Assembly (NCBI RefSeq): GCF_905171765.1
Contig: NC_053389.1
Location: 217,068,624-217,132,623 of the forward strand
DNA from: Bufo bufo
Taxonomy: Eukaryota; Chordata; Amphibia; Anura; Bufonidae
Reading direction: 5' to 3'
DNA: 64,000 bases
Shown here piece after piece: positions 1 to 10,657 of the stretch; positions within the stretch are counted from its first letter, which is position 1; every line of letters begins with the position of its first letter. A program made the position numbers and the translations under genes. The notes under the pieces are model-generated. The model worked only from the letters and a program-made list of their open reading frames with translations. It did no database searches and was not told where the DNA came from.

Positions 1-2
1 CG

Positions 3-284
3 ACCAATAACCGGTATAACTCAGCCTTCCTAGCAGCAGCGGGATATGCAATACCCCATCTGGATAACTCCGACATCAGCCTAGGGACGGTCCAGGTGCG
101 AAGAGACGACACACTGCCCCCTTCTGACATCCTGGCGGGGTTCTCGTCGACCGAAGCCTCCACTATGTCTGAAGCATGTGACATACCCTGTGGATACAGT
201 ATGCATAAATCAACTCCTGAATGTCAACCGACACTGGGACGATGTGACGTGGCTGTGAGTAGGCTGAGACCCATGCAACTGTGA
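3..284 (+). CDS. Unrecognised partial reading frame at left edge
   Basis: A frame is open from the window edge to a TGA at 282-284, about 93 codons with no upstream stop, so it may be the C-terminal end of a protein whose body lies outside the window. The first methionine is only at 96. The N-terminal visible part reads NNRYNSAFLAAAGYAIP, followed by a Thr/Ser/Pro-rich stretch with several cysteines. I do not recognise a family, a transmembrane segment or a catalytic motif. A donor-like GTGAGTAGG at 255-263 could end an exon instead. It may be part of a large mobile element or a host exon; chance openness is also possible. Confidence 0.2.
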   Translation, partial: TNNRYNSAFLAAAGYAIPHLDNSDISLGTVQVRRDDTLPPSDILAGFSSTEASTMSEACDIPCGYSMHKSTPECQPTLGRCDVAVSRLRPMQL

Positions 285-660
285 AGAAAATGAGTGAAAA
301 AAGGACGAGAGAACCTGAGCCAAGGAGAAGCGATAGCTGGACCTAGAACACCCCAGTGAATGGTGAGTCTGACCGTGGCACAACTGACCCATTACCAGAA
401 GGAGAGAATGGAATAGTACCACGACATACCTACTGCCGTACTGTACCCTCATGGTTGAACAACGTGCAGAATGTGTATGAAGAAGGGCGAGACAAATCCT
501 GGAATAACATCACATGTAAGATCCTTGCGTACGTCATGGCGCCAATCGTAGAGGCGTGCGACCAACAATACAGATATCCTCTAACTAGCACTGAACAAAT
601 ATATCGCCCCTTCCCTAAAACTCCACCAATCAAGCATGAGTTACACTCTTATAATTATTT
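285..660. other. Unassigned sequence
   Basis: No recognised gene or repeat terminus. The frame from 356 stays open for about 200 codons but runs straight through the T/A low-complexity tract at 661-748, which argues against it being protein coding throughout. Confidence 0.3.
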
Positions 661-748
661 CCTTTTCTCTTTTTTTTTTTTTTTAATATATATATATATT
701 TTTTTATTTTTTTTATTTATTTATTTATTTATATATTATTATTTTTTT
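661..748. repeat. T-rich and TA low-complexity tract
   Basis: Runs of T separated by TA dinucleotides and TTTA tetranucleotides, followed by an abrupt rise in GC content. Any reading frame crossing it is an artefact. Confidence 0.9.
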
Positions 749-764
749 GGTCATAACCCCTGGT

Positions 765-781
765 GGCCACTAGATGGAGCC
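765..781 (+). promoter_or_regulatory. CTCF-like motif
   Basis: GGCCACTAGATGGAGCC resembles the forward CTCF core (CCACNAGRTGGC type). A second motif in the same orientation lies about 100 bp downstream. The match is by eye; no matrix score was computed. Confidence 0.3.
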
Positions 782-881
782 AACACAGGGCACAGAACCA
801 TGGACTGCACTGCCGGCAGTCACCACCGGAGGGAGCCTGTGACATCCAACACTGCTCCATGCACTGCATTGACTCCAGCAA

Positions 882-897
882 CCACCAGGGGGAGCCC
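882..897 (+). promoter_or_regulatory. CTCF-like motif
   Basis: CCACCAGGGGGAGCCC is close to the canonical forward CTCF core CCACCAGGGGGCGC. It sits in a GC-rich stretch (about 760-1250) that contains a donor-like GAGGTGAGTG at 957-966. No gene is recognised here, so a function is only inferred. Confidence 0.35.
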
Positions 898-1639
898 ACA
901 CAGTGCCGGCCACCTGCAGCACGGGCAGACAGCGGAGGAGACCGCAAGCAGGACGCTGAGGTGAGTGTGCGGTCGACATGACAAGGGCCAGTAGTGGCAT
1001 GGGGGCATGAGGGGAGAAGAACCAAACTACTGCTGCCGTGAGCCCTACCTAGCTAATGGCACAGCGGCCCGTGCCAGACATTAAGGGAGGAGAGACATAC
1101 GAATCGGGATCGCGCTGATCCCTGCACCCTACGATTCATGCCACGTGGGAGTCGGAGCTCCTGGCAGACGCTCCGGTGAAGTGTGGCCCCCTCTTACCTA
1201 GGGAGCCGGCACTGCCGGCCGGACTTGTGAGCCGAGACTGCAATGTGGCAGTCACTTACCTGATCTAGTAGCTTGCTTTGCGTAGAAACGAACTTCTAGG
1301 ACCAGACGCAACTTCACACATGGAACGAGGCCAGCGTTTGACACAACGTTCATTGAAGGAGGGGCAGAGGTGCCATGATATAGGCAACCGTGCCCCTCCC
1401 ACAAATACAGGCCAATGAATCGGCCTTAACACGATGCTTTTTGATAAATAAATGTAAATGTAGTGGTGCTGTAATGTGGACCCCAGGCCTCTCTGATGTC
1501 CTGCAGGCTGGGCTGGCGCTGTGGCAGCATACGGTTGGTCAGGCAGCAGAAAGGCACTGGGGCTGTCATTGTGTGCTCTGGAACTTTTCCCTTCACAGCC
1601 ACAGCTTTCTCTCTCTTGTACAGTGCGGACTCTGCAAGA
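898..1639. other. GC-rich unassigned sequence
   Basis: CpG-containing, moderately GC-rich to about 1250, then ordinary sequence. No terminal inverted repeats or protein similarity were recognised. It could hold an unrecognised host promoter or first exon, given the donor-like site near 960, but nothing else supports that. Confidence 0.25.
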
Positions 1640-1932
1640 GGCATTCCGTTTGCTCTCCGTCCTAAGAGAAGTCTTTGGGAATCAAAACGGATCCATCTGG
1701 TTCCCGTTATGCAAGACGGAAAACAAAGTCCTGTCGACAGGACTTTGTTTTCCGTCTTGCATAAGGGGACCCAGACGGATCTGTTATGCTTTCTCATAAA
1801 CTTCTATTAGGACAGAGCAAAACAGAATGCCTCTTAAAGGTTTCCGTTTTGCATTCCATCTGGCCATTCCGTTATATTCCTTTTGAAACGGAACCTATAA
1901 CGGAATGGCATAACGCAGATGTGAACCCACCC
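1640..1932. mobile_element. Harbinger-like MITE, left end unresolved
   Basis: The right terminus GTGAACCCACCC is followed by TTA (1933-1935). The interior has the typical CCGTTT/AACGGAA composition of the other MITEs in the window. A near-perfect palindrome is centred at 1735/1736 on GTCGAC, with arms of about 45 bp. The left terminus was not found and is probably truncated. Confidence 0.5.
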
Positions 1933-1935
1933 TTA

Positions 1936-2419
1936 ATACTCAAGCGTACCGAGGAAGAAAGGAAAACTCTTGAAAGCTTGTCTTTAAAGTATTAGGTTAG
2001 TACAATAAAAATTGACACACTGTTATGGAGGATCTGTGGATATAATATAATATAATATATATATATACGCGGCGGCGTGTGTGTTTGTGCTTTAGGGTGC
2101 ACACCCTAATGCAATAGGCTGCGCACGCCTATGCCTCCTACACAGTCTGGCAGTGCGATCTGTGCCAGCAGGGCTGAATGGTAAAGCAAAGAGCAGCCGG
2201 CCTGGAGGAGGGAAGGAGCGAGGAGAGCTGAATGGTCAGTAAGTAAAAGGACCGCCAGCTCCCCTGTGCTCTAGTAATAAACGCTTCCATCTGTATTGAT
2301 GGAAGCCACCCCCTTTACAGCTGGCACCCAGGGCAGACTGCCCTCCCCACCTCCTCCTTCTTCCAGCAGGGCTGCAGCTGCCTGAGGCGAAAACTGAAAT
2401 GCACCCCCCCCCCTTCCCA
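1936..2419. other. Unassigned sequence with a small TA/GT microsatellite
   Basis: A TATAA/TA tract lies at about 2040-2066 and is followed by GCGGCG and GT repeats. The rest shows no recognised gene or element terminus. Confidence 0.4.
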
Positions 2420-2700
2420 CCACCTCCATCCTCAGGATAGGTCATCAATATCTGATCGGCTATTTGAAGAGAAGGCGGCACTCCATACGAGAGCTGCTTC
2501 CTCTTCATGACCCTGCCCGTCGTCTCAGAGGGGGCACTGTAATTACAAGTACTCGCTCCATTCACTTAAAAGGAAACTATGCGCAGTGTAATGACCAGGA
2601 AGCAGTGGACGCATGGAACGCCACCTCATCTTTAAACAGCTGATCGTCGGGGGTGATGGCTGAAGATAGGTCATCAATATATACATCCTGCACAACCCCT
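2420..2700. mobile_element. piggyBac-like MITE fragment (left-truncated)
   Basis: The right end reads CACAACCCCT followed by TTAA at 2701-2704. It carries the AGGATAGGTCATCAATAT motif shared with the neighbouring copy. The left terminus is missing. The TTAA flank is typical of piggyBac-type insertions, but no transposase is present. Confidence 0.5.
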
Positions 2701-2704
2701 TTAA

Positions 2705-3080
2705 AAGGTAGTCCACTTTTTAATATTGATGACCTATCCTCAGGATAGGTCATCAATATCAGATCAGTTGGGGTCCGACACCGTCCCCCCCCCCAGCTGT
2801 GGAGTGGTGAGCAGGTGTAATTACAAGTATGGCGCCCTCATTCACTTTTATGGAATGGCTCGTCTGTTCAAGTGTATACTACAGAGCCGTTACATAGAAG
2901 TGAAAGGGGGCACCATACTTGTAATTACACTGCTAGCCGCTGCAATTGCAGCGGCGAACAGGTAACCAGAGCAGAGAAGGCAGTGCTCGTACAAGCACAG
3001 TTTTCTCTTGAAACAGCTGATTGGTGGAGATCCCGGGTGACAGACCCAAGCAGATCTGATATTGATGACCTATTTTATTT
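2705..3080. mobile_element. piggyBac-like MITE fragment (right-truncated)
   Basis: It begins AAGGTAGTCCACTTTTTAAT right after TTAA 2701-2704, so it abuts the preceding copy at one shared TTAA. A palindrome around CCTATCCTCAGGATAGG follows. A second inverted pair (ATTACAAGTATGG and its complement, about 2820 and 2910) makes most of it fold back. The right terminus was not found; the sequence stops resembling the family after 3075. Confidence 0.5.
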
Positions 3081-3452
3081 TATTTTTTTTGTATCTGTAT
3101 CAGTATCTGTGTCCTAAATATCTGGATAGGAGTAGTAGTGCTCTTATTCTTTATATATATATACTCATATTTAGATATCTAGGCAGGGCCGGCCTTAGGT
3201 GTCCAGGCGCCCTGTGCGAGCTAACCTTGTGGCGCCCCCCCCCCCCCAAAAAAAACAAACACTGCTTGTTGCTGGCATCATGGCATAGGCTGGCTGACTA
3301 TCCAACCAAGTAGTTACCAGCCCACACACCCCAAAGGCCGGTGTAATGTCATACTTCCCTACTTCATGAGATTTCCCTACCCTCGTCACTTCCGGTCGCA
3401 CCGGACATGACGTGAGGAGGTTTGCAGCGCCGCGCAGGCGCACAACGTCAGG

Positions 3453-3820
3453 TTAGGGAAGTTTCACAGCAGAGTGCGCATGCGCCAGGAGTCTCGCCGG
3501 CGGTTAGGGTAGGGAAAAACTATGGGCCAGTGCGCAGGCGCAGTGATCGGATGGATGTTCTCAGCTGAACACCGGCCGACACTGCGCATGCACCGTGAGC
3601 CTCACCAGCGGTTAGGGAAGGGAAAAATTACGTACAGGCCAGTGCTTTTTCCCTACCCTAACCGCTGGTGAGGCTCCCAGCGCATGCGCAGTGTCGGCCG
3701 GTGTCCTGCTGAGAACATCCATCCGATCACCGCACCTGCGCACTGGCCCATCATTTTTCCCTACCCTAACCGCCGGCGAGGCTCCCAGCGCATGCGCACT
3801 CTGCTGTGAAATTTCCCTAA
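3453..3820. repeat. Imperfect palindrome, ~185-bp arms
   Basis: TTAGGGAAGTTTCACAGCAG at the left is matched by its complement at the right end. The centre lies near 3637. The arms carry GCGCATGCGC-type alternating sequences and repeated TTAGGGTAGGGAAAAA boxes. Confidence 0.85.
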
Positions 3821-3834
3821 GCCATCGTTGTGCG

Positions 3835-4195
3835 CAGTGCGCCCCCCCAATATAATAAACATTGGTGGCACAGTGCGCCCCCCCAACACCCCAGTATAAT
3901 AAACATTGGTGGCGCAGTGCGCCCCCCCAACACCCCAGTATAATAAACATTGGTGGCGCAGTGCGCCCCCCCAACACCCCAGTATAATAAACATTGGCGC
4001 AGTGCGCCCCCCTCAATATAATAAACATTGGTGGCGCAGTGCGCCCCCCCTCAATATAATAAACATTGGTGGCGCAGTGCGCCCCCCCTCAATATAATAA
4101 ACATTGGTGGCGCAGTGCGCCCCCCCTCAATATAATAAACATTGGTGGCGCAGTGCGCCCCCCCCCTCAATATAATAAACATTGGTGGCGCAGTG
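3835..4195. repeat. C-rich tandem array (mirror of 4480-5248)
   Basis: Nine or so units of about 37-47 bp, each with a C7-C9 run followed by AATATAATAAACATTGGTGGCGCAGTG-type sequence; some units carry an extra AACACCCCAG. It is the reverse complement in kind of the G-rich array beyond the 4195-4475 palindrome, so the two arrays flank that palindrome as inverted repeats. Confidence 0.85.
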
Positions 4196-4475
4196 GGCAG
4201 TGCCAATGAGGGTTAAAAAAATAAATAAATAATTAACTCACCTCCTCCAATTGATCGTCTTCTGTTCTTTCTTCATGACCTGTCAAAGGACCTGTGGTGA
4301 CATCACTGTGCTCATCACATGATACATCACATGATCCATCACCATGGTAATGGGTCATGTGATGAGCTCAGTGACGTCACCACAGGTCCTGAAGAAAGAC
4401 CGGCAGCTACGCGATCAACTGGAGGAGGTGAGTTAATTTTTTTAAATTATTTTTTAACCCTCATTGGCACTTCCC
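4195..4475. repeat. Palindrome carrying the shared GGACCTGTG / TGACGTCA core
   Basis: Arms start GGGCAGTGCCAATGAGGGTT and end with the complement. The centre near 4336 holds CATCACATGATCCATCACC and CCATGG. One exact TGACGTCA (about 4371) and a TGACATCA variant (about 4292) flank it symmetrically. The same core occurs at about 35.3-35.7 kb and 45.6-45.9 kb inside elements with other ends. Confidence 0.8.
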
Positions 4476-4479
4476 ACTG

Positions 4480-5248
4480 AGCCAGCAATGTTTCTTATAC
4501 TGGGGGGGGCGCACTGTGCCACCAACGTTTCTTATACTAGGGGGGGGGCGCACTGAGCCACCAATTATGTTTCTTATACTGGGGTGTTTGGGGGGGGGGG
4601 GGCGCACTGTGCCACCAACGTTTCTTATACTAGGGGGGGGCGCACTGAGCCACCAATTATGTTTCTTATACTGGGGTGTTTGGGGGGGGGCGCACTGTGC
4701 CACCAACGTTTCTTATACTAGGGGGGGGCGCACTGAGCCACCAATTATGTTTCTTATACTGGGGTGTTTGGGGGGGGGCGCACTGTGCCACCAACGTTTC
4801 TTATACTAGGGGGGGCGCACTGAGCCACCAATTATGTTTCTTATACTGGTGTGTTTGGGGGGGGGGGGCGCACTGTGCCACCAACGTTTCTTATACTAGG
4901 GGGGGGCGCACTGAGCCACCAATTATGTTTCTTATACTGGGGTGTTTGGGGGGGGGGGCGCACTGTGCCACCAACGTTTCTTATACAAGGGGGGGGCGCA
5001 CTGAGCCACCAATTATGTTTCTTATACTGGGGTGTTTGGGGGGGGGTGCACTGTGCCACCAACGTTTCTTATACTAGGGGGGGCGCACTGAGCCACCAAT
5101 TATGTTTCTTATACTAGGGGTGTTTGGGGGGGGGCGCACTGTGCCACCAATGTTTCTTATACTAGGGGGGGGCGCACTGAGCCACCAATTATATTTCTTA
5201 TACTGGGGAGTTTGGGGGGGGGGGCACTGTGCCACCAACGTTTCTTAT
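4480..5248. repeat. G-rich tandem array with G6-G12 runs
   Basis: Alternating units of about 38 and 47 bp, one containing CACTGTGCCACCAACGTTTC, the other CACTGAGCCACCAATTATG. Each carries a run of 6-12 G. About eighteen such runs on one strand make this a strong candidate for G-quadruplex formation and for length instability. Long reading frames here (GGGRTVPPTFLIL repeats) are repeat translation, not genes. Confidence 0.9.
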
Positions 5249-5249
5249 A

Positions 5250-5440
5250 CAAATACAGGAGGCGGGTGCTGGAATCAAATAGCCGGCACCCGACCTCTGT
5301 GACAGGGAGCTGCGATCAGCGGCAGTTAACCCCTCAGGTACCGCACCTGAAGGGTTAACTTAACTGCAGCTGATTGCAGCTCCCTGTCACAGAGGTCGGG
5401 TGCCGGCTATTTGATTCCGACACCCGCCTCCTGTATTTGT
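5250..5440. repeat. Palindrome, ~90-bp arms
   Basis: It begins ACAAATACAGGAGGCGGGTG and ends with the complement. The centre is at about 5345 near CAGGTACCGCACCTG. The arms are nearly identical, so it should extrude or transcribe as a long hairpin. Confidence 0.85.
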
Positions 5441-5709
5441 ATTCAGGTCAGTTTTCTTCATTGGTGGCGCAGTGGCCACAGCCCCTCCCCTCCTCCTCCT
5501 GTCTCTCTTCTTATTGGCAGCGGCGGGGGCAGCAGGCAGGTCAGACAGGGGAGGGGGAGATGGAGGGGGCGCCCGGAGGGAGAACACAAGTACAGCCTCG
5601 CCTGCCGCAGATTACATTGCGAGCTGTCGGCCGCCCAGCGCCCCTGTTACTATGGCGCCCTGTGCGGCCGCACAGCCCGCACACCCCAAAGGCCGGCCCT
5701 GTATCTAGG

Positions 5710-7160
5710 ACACTTGTGCTATCTCCCATATACAGAATAAGCAGATGTTGACACAGATACACTGACACATTAACACACACTTATTTACTTACAGGCTGCA
5801 GGTTCTCCTTTCTCCTCCTTCTCCTCTGGTGTTTTTTGGAGGCTAAAGGACCTGCAATCATGTGACATGAAGACATCGTCAAAGGTCCTTTAGCCTACCA
5901 TTACTATTTCTCATAGGTCGCTCATATGTGGTATGTACACCTATGACAGACACAAGGCCCCAATGTGACTGTATCTGGAGGGGGCCCGACCTGGCCTGAA
6001 TTGTACTAGAAAAGACACTGTAAGCAAATAGTTAATTACTTTTAACAGAGTTAATGCAGTGTTTCTTTAGTTAAATGTAATTTGCTATGTATATGCACTT
6101 AATAGCACAGTATGGACAACATATAATTAACTATTTGGCCAACTTTGTTAAGTTGTCAGGGTGATAGATCAGGTCCAACCCCTGGCTAGATAGAGAGAGC
6201 GTCAATTTGGAAGCAGTTTAAGCGAAAGACTTCCTACACAACTAGAACCCTAATCTCTGACTCTACAGCTGCCTATAAAGTATCCAGACTGCCAGAGTAC
6301 TCCACAAAGAAGGAGATAAGAAGGTCTAAAACCAGGGCTGGCCTTGAGTAGTAGTTCACTCTGCTGTCTGTGTGAGATGGGGAAACAGCTTTCGTTGTCT
6401 GAACACTGTTTGTATAAATCACGGTAAATTATCTGGACAGACATTCTGCTGTTTGGCCATAAGATGCCGCTGTTTCCTAGACACAGCTACAGACTGCATA
6501 TTGTTCCATATTAATGAGAGGTGGAGTTACAAGAGGAAGAAAGGGAGCAGCCATCTTAGAGGAAGCTGAGGAACTGTGTGGGCAAAGGATCCGTTGACAT
6601 CCAGGTGTGGGGGCATCCCTCAGTGACCAGAGCTGCAGCTAAGTGAAGCTGATCATGTACAAGACCCTGATCCTGTCTAAAGGAACAAGGATTGCTTCCA
6701 GGAATGCTGATGAGAGCTGAGGAGCCAAGCAACATAAACTGTGGAATCTCATGCTTGTTGGAGAGGCATTTGTTCGGTTCACAGTCACCAGCAGATGCAG
6801 AGCAGACCCTGGTCGGTAAGATCGTGCACGCACTTTATTACAGTTGGCGCCTAGAATCCTAGAGACTGAGACCAGGCCTGTAGTTAGTTAAATAGGATTT
6901 ATGTTTGTGTCAGGCCACAAGTGTTGCTACTGTTCATTGCAAGGACTCCACAATTTAAAGTGACATTTCACACTGGCGAGCTGATAAACTTCCCCACAAA
7001 CTCAAGCCAGGCTGGCGTTTTGGCTCAGAAGGAATACTCAGGCACGTGCTACAGGACCAGTTAGGGGAGGGGGAATACTGGAGATCTGGGTAAGATTGTA
7101 AGCTGTTGTGCAGCACCGCAGGCTAGCCCGTACCACACACCCATACAGTGATTCTTGGTC
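5710..7160. other. Unassigned sequence
   Basis: No reading frame with recognisable protein similarity. An inverted AAAGGACCT...AGGTCCTTT pair lies around 5845-5895. A TTGGCGCC octamer at 6844-6851, downstream of an ...ATTACA end, superficially suggests a primer binding site, but no paired LTR was found. Confidence 0.3.
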
Positions 7161-7168
7161 TTTTAGGG

Positions 7169-7315
7169 CAGTGATAGGCAAACTGCGGCTCTCCAGCTGT
7201 TGCAAAACTACAACTCCCACCATGCCCTGCTGTAGGCTGAAAGCTGTAGGCAGTCTTTGCATGCTGGGAGTTGTAGTTCTGCAACAGCTGGAGAGCCGCA
7301 GTTTGCCTATCACTG
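7169..7315. mobile_element. Short palindromic hAT MITE (147 bp)
   Basis: Inverted ends CAGTGATAGGCAAACTGCGG with the complement at the right. The flanks are TTTTAGGG (7161-7168) and TGTTAGGG (7316-7323), an 8-bp duplication with one mismatch. Almost the whole element is a hairpin containing ACTACAACTCCCA and its complement. A related element (same inner motif) is at 34671-34824. Confidence 0.8.
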
Positions 7316-7323
7316 TGTTAGGG

Positions 7324-7688
7324 TAATAACAGGTAAGGCGTGGCTGTTTAGTTGTGCCCGCCAGTAAGTAAATTACAGCACTTTCCTCCGGCATCCATCG
7401 GAGGGCGCTGCGCTGTGCAATACAAGGGTCTCAGCCTTCGGGCTGGGTGTATGTAAATTTATGGTGTGTTCCCAGCATTTGTGGTTGTGCTCATTGCCAC
7501 GTTTAAATAAAATACTGTTTTGGCAAAAGCTGGTATTGGAGTTGCTTTTCTCGTTTGTGACTTCGCTGTATCCTGGGGAGACCACCCTGGTACACGGCTT
7601 ACATCTGGACTCTCTTTTAGTCCTCTTATCACTATTATGATGTTCTGCAGCATCTGAGGTGTATACATTCACACGACACTGTATGTTT
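7324..7688. other. Unassigned sequence with one outlying minisatellite-like unit
   Basis: An AATAAA lies near 7507. A single copy resembling the 31-bp repeat of the array at 8328-10657 (ATGATGTTCTGCAGCATCTG) lies at about 7636-7656. No gene was recognised. Confidence 0.35.
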
Positions 7689-7691
7689 TTA

Positions 7692-7925
7692 GGGTCCATT
7701 CACACGTCCGTAAAATGGGTCCGCAAAATTGCGGAACGGGTGCGGACCCATTCATTTTCTATGGGGCCGCAAAAGATGCAGCGTGTGCTGTCCGCATCCA
7801 CACTTCCGTTCCCCAGCTCGCAAAAAAATAGAACATGTCCTATTTTTGTCCGCAGCCACGTCCAAGAAAATGCAGTTCTATTATAGTGCAGACCGCAAAA
7901 CAGTTGCGGACGTGTAAATGGACCC
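7692..7925. mobile_element. Harbinger-like MITE
   Basis: Ends GGGTCCATTCACACGTCCG and the complement CGGACGTGTAAATGGACCC; flanks TTA (7689-7691) and ATA. It is the same family as 48603-48848. The interior consists of CCGCAAAA/TTTTGCGG motifs. No coding capacity. Confidence 0.7.
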
Positions 7926-8327
7926 ATAACTGACTTTTTTCACTGATGCCTTTTTGAGAAACGCATATTAAAAACGCCCCCCTTGAATTGCATTGGGGTT
8001 GTCAGTCAGCTAACGGACAAGAATAAACATTTTCTTTTTTTTTTCGTTCATTATTCACTGGCGAAAAAACTGCAGTGTGAATAACTCCATAGACTACTAT
8101 TGTTCCTAAAACGGTTGTGTGAATAACTCCATAGGCTGCCACTGTTCTTAAAATGATCGTCTGACGGCCAATAACACTGTCATTTGAATGTAGCCTTAGG
8201 CTTTGTTCACATCTGCGCCAGTGACTTTCGCTGTTCTGCACTGTCATAGAAGCACAACAATGAAAGTCCTAATAGTGCCGGATCTGACACAACATGGACT
8301 GAGGCCCCTAACACAGATGTGATCAAA
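7926..8327. other. Unassigned sequence with weak MITE-like pieces
   Basis: Contains TTAGGCTTTGTTCACATCTG near 8197, which resembles a Harbinger-like left end, and a possible partner CACAGATGTGATCAAAGC near 8314. The boundaries are not clear enough to call a copy. Confidence 0.3.
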
Positions 8328-10657
8328 GCATTATGTGTTCAGCAGTAGCTGATGTGTGTATTATCAGGTTTTGCAGCAGCTGTGATGTGTGTTATGATGT
8401 TCTGCAGCAGCTGAGATGTGTGTTATGAGGTTCTGCAGCAGTTGAGGTGTGTATTATGAGGTTCTACAGCATTTGAAGTGTATATTATGAGGTTCTGCAG
8501 CAGCTGAGGTGTGTATTATGAGGTTCAGTAGCAGCAGAGATGTATTATGAGGTTCTGCAGCAGCTGAGGTGTATATTACAATGTTTTGCAGCAGCCGAGG
8601 TGTGTATTGTGAGGTTCTGCAGCAGCTAAGTTGTGTATTATGAGGCTCTACAGCAGTTGAAGTGTGTAATATGAGGTTCTGCAGCAGTTGAGCTGTGTAT
8701 TATGAGGTTCTGCAGCAGTTGAGGTGTATATTACAATGTTCTGCAGCAGCCAAGGTGTGTATTGTGAGGTTCAGCAACAGCTAAGTTGTGTATTATGAGG
8801 CTCTACAGCAGTTGAAGTGTGTATTATGAGGTTCTGCAGCAGTTGAGGTGTGCATTATGAGGCTCTGCAGCAGCTGAGGTGTGTATTATGATGTTCTGTA
8901 GCAGCAGAGATGTATTATGAGGTGCTACAGCAGCTGAGGTGTGTATAATTACAGGTGAAACTCAAAAAATTTGAATATCATACAAAAGTCCATTTATTTC
9001 AGTAATGCAAATTAAAAGGAATTGCATTAATGCAGATTAAAATTTTCATTTTGTGAAAAGGTTTAATATTCTAGGCTCAAAGTGTCACACTCTAGTCAGC
9101 TAATTAATCCATATCCCTTGAGCAAAGGGTACCTCAAAATTGAGACTTTGGGGTTTCATAAGCTGTAAGCCATAATCATCCAAATTATACCAAATAAAGG
9201 CTTGAAATATCTCGCTTTGCATGTAATGAGTCTATCTCATATGTTAGTTTCACCTTTTAAGTTGCATTACTGAAATAAATGAACTTTGCACGATATTCAA
9301 ATTTTTCGAGTTTCACCTGTAGGTTCTGCAGCAGCTATGGTGTGTATTATGATGTTCTGCAGCAGCTGTAGTGTGTATTTTGATGTTCTGCAGCAGTTGA
9401 GGTGTGTATTATGAGGTTCTGCAGCACCTGAGGTGTGTATTATGAGGTTCTGCAGCAGCTGAGGTGTATATTACAATGTTATACAGCAGCCAAAGTGGGT
9501 ATTGTAAGGTTCTGCAGCAGCTAAGTTGTGTATTATGAGGTTCTACAGCAGTTGAAGTGTGTTTTATGAGGTTCTGCAGCAGTTGAGCTGTGTATTATGA
9601 GGTTCTGCAGCAGCTGAGGTGTGTATTACGAGTTTCTGTAGCAGCAGAGATGTATTATGATGTTCTGCAGCAGCTGTAGTGTGTATGTTGATGTTCTGCA
9701 GCAGCTGAGGTGTGTATGATAAGGTTCTACAGCTGCTGAGGTGTGTATTATGATGTTCTGCAGTAGGTGAGGGGTGTATTGTGAGGTTCTGTAGCAGCTA
9801 AGTTGTGTATTATGAGGTTCTACAGCATTGAAGTGTGTATTATGAGGTTCTGCAGCAGTTGAACTGTGTATTATGAGGTTCTGCAGCAGTTGAACTGTGT
9901 ATTATGAGGTTCTGCAGCAGTTGAGGGGTGTATTATGATGTTCTACAGCAGTTGAAGTATGTATTATGAGGTTCTGCAGCAGCTGAGGGTGTGTATTATG
10001 AGGTTCTGCAGCAGCCGAGGTGTGTATTATGAGGTTCAGTAGCAGCAGAGATGTATTATGAGGTTCTGCAGCAGCTGATGTGTGTATTATTAGGTTTTGC
10101 AGCAGCTGAGGTGTGTATTTTGATGTTCTACAGCAGCGGAGGTGTGTATTTTGATGTTGTATAGCAGCAGAGATGTATTATGAGGTTCTGGAGCAGCTGA
10201 GGTATGTATAATTAGGTTCTGCAGCAGCTATGGTGTGTATTATGATGTTCTGCAGCAGCTGTAGTGTATATTTTGATGTTCTGCAGCAGCTGAAGTGTGT
10301 ATTATGATGTTCTGCAGTAAGTGAAGGGTGTAATATGATGTTCTGCAGCAGGTGTGATGTGTATTATGAGGTTCTGCAGCAGCTGTAGTGTCTATTTTTA
10401 AGTTCTGCAACAGCTGAGGTGTGTATAATAAGGTTCTACAGCAGTTGAAGTGTGTATTATGAGGTTCTGCAGCAGTTGAACTGTGTATTATGAGGTTCTA
10501 CAGCAGTTGAAGTGTGCATTATGAGGTTCTGCAGCAGTTGAGGTGTGTATTATGAGGTTTTGCAGCAGCTGAGGTGTGTATTATGAGGTTCTGTAGCAGC
10601 AGAGATGTATTATGAGGTTCTGCAGCAGCTGATGTGTGTATAATTAGGTTCTGCAGG
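8328..10657. repeat. 31-bp minisatellite, ~60 units
   Basis: Units of 31 bp of the type GTTCTGCAGCAGCTGAGGTG + TGTATTATGAG, with a recurrent 29-bp variant (GTTCAGTAGCAGCAGAGATG + TATTATGAG). The period was counted directly at 8461-8523. Higher-order alternation of variants is visible. The array is split by a TA-flanked MITE at 8952-9319. No open reading frame spans it. Confidence 0.95.
8952..9319. mobile_element. Tc1/mariner-type MITE inserted in the minisatellite
   Basis: Inverted ends CAGGTGAAACTCAAAAAATT and AATTTTTCGAGTTTCACCTG flanked by TA (8950-8951, 9320-9321). The interrupted unit reads GTGTATAAT|TA|GGTTCTGCAG, which matches intact units at about 10206 and 10640, so the empty site can be reconstructed. 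The 368-bp element encodes nothing. Confidence 0.85.

Larger units (their letters stand above)
3184..5701. mobile_element. hAT-type non-autonomous element with palindromes and G-rich arrays
   Basis: The ends are inverted (CAGGGCCGGCCTTAGG at the left, CCAAAGGCCGGCCCTG at the right). They are flanked by a perfect 8-bp direct repeat TATCTAGG at 3176-3183 and 5702-5709, the hallmark of hAT insertion. No transposase is encoded. The interior is a series of palindromes (3453-3820, 4195-4475, 5250-5440) separated by tandem arrays in opposite orientation. An extra partial copy of the right-end sequence lies at about 3319-3341, suggesting an earlier rearrangement. Reading frames within it are products of the repeats. 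Confidence 0.85.

Noticed and set aside
4516..5302. Frames with repeated GGGRTVPPTFLIL or VAQCAPPQTPQY units
   Set aside because: Translation of the G-rich tandem array on both strands; lengths follow the absence of stops in one unit.
6002..6851. Possible LTR (TG...CA) followed by a TTGGCGCC primer-binding-like octamer
   Set aside because: No second LTR, no polypurine tract, no gag or pol nearby, and only eight bases agree with a tRNA-Lys-type site.
8328..10657. CRISPR-like array of regularly spaced repeats
   Set aside because: Units are contiguous 31-bp tandem repeats with no unique spacers, in a vertebrate repeat context with no cas genes.
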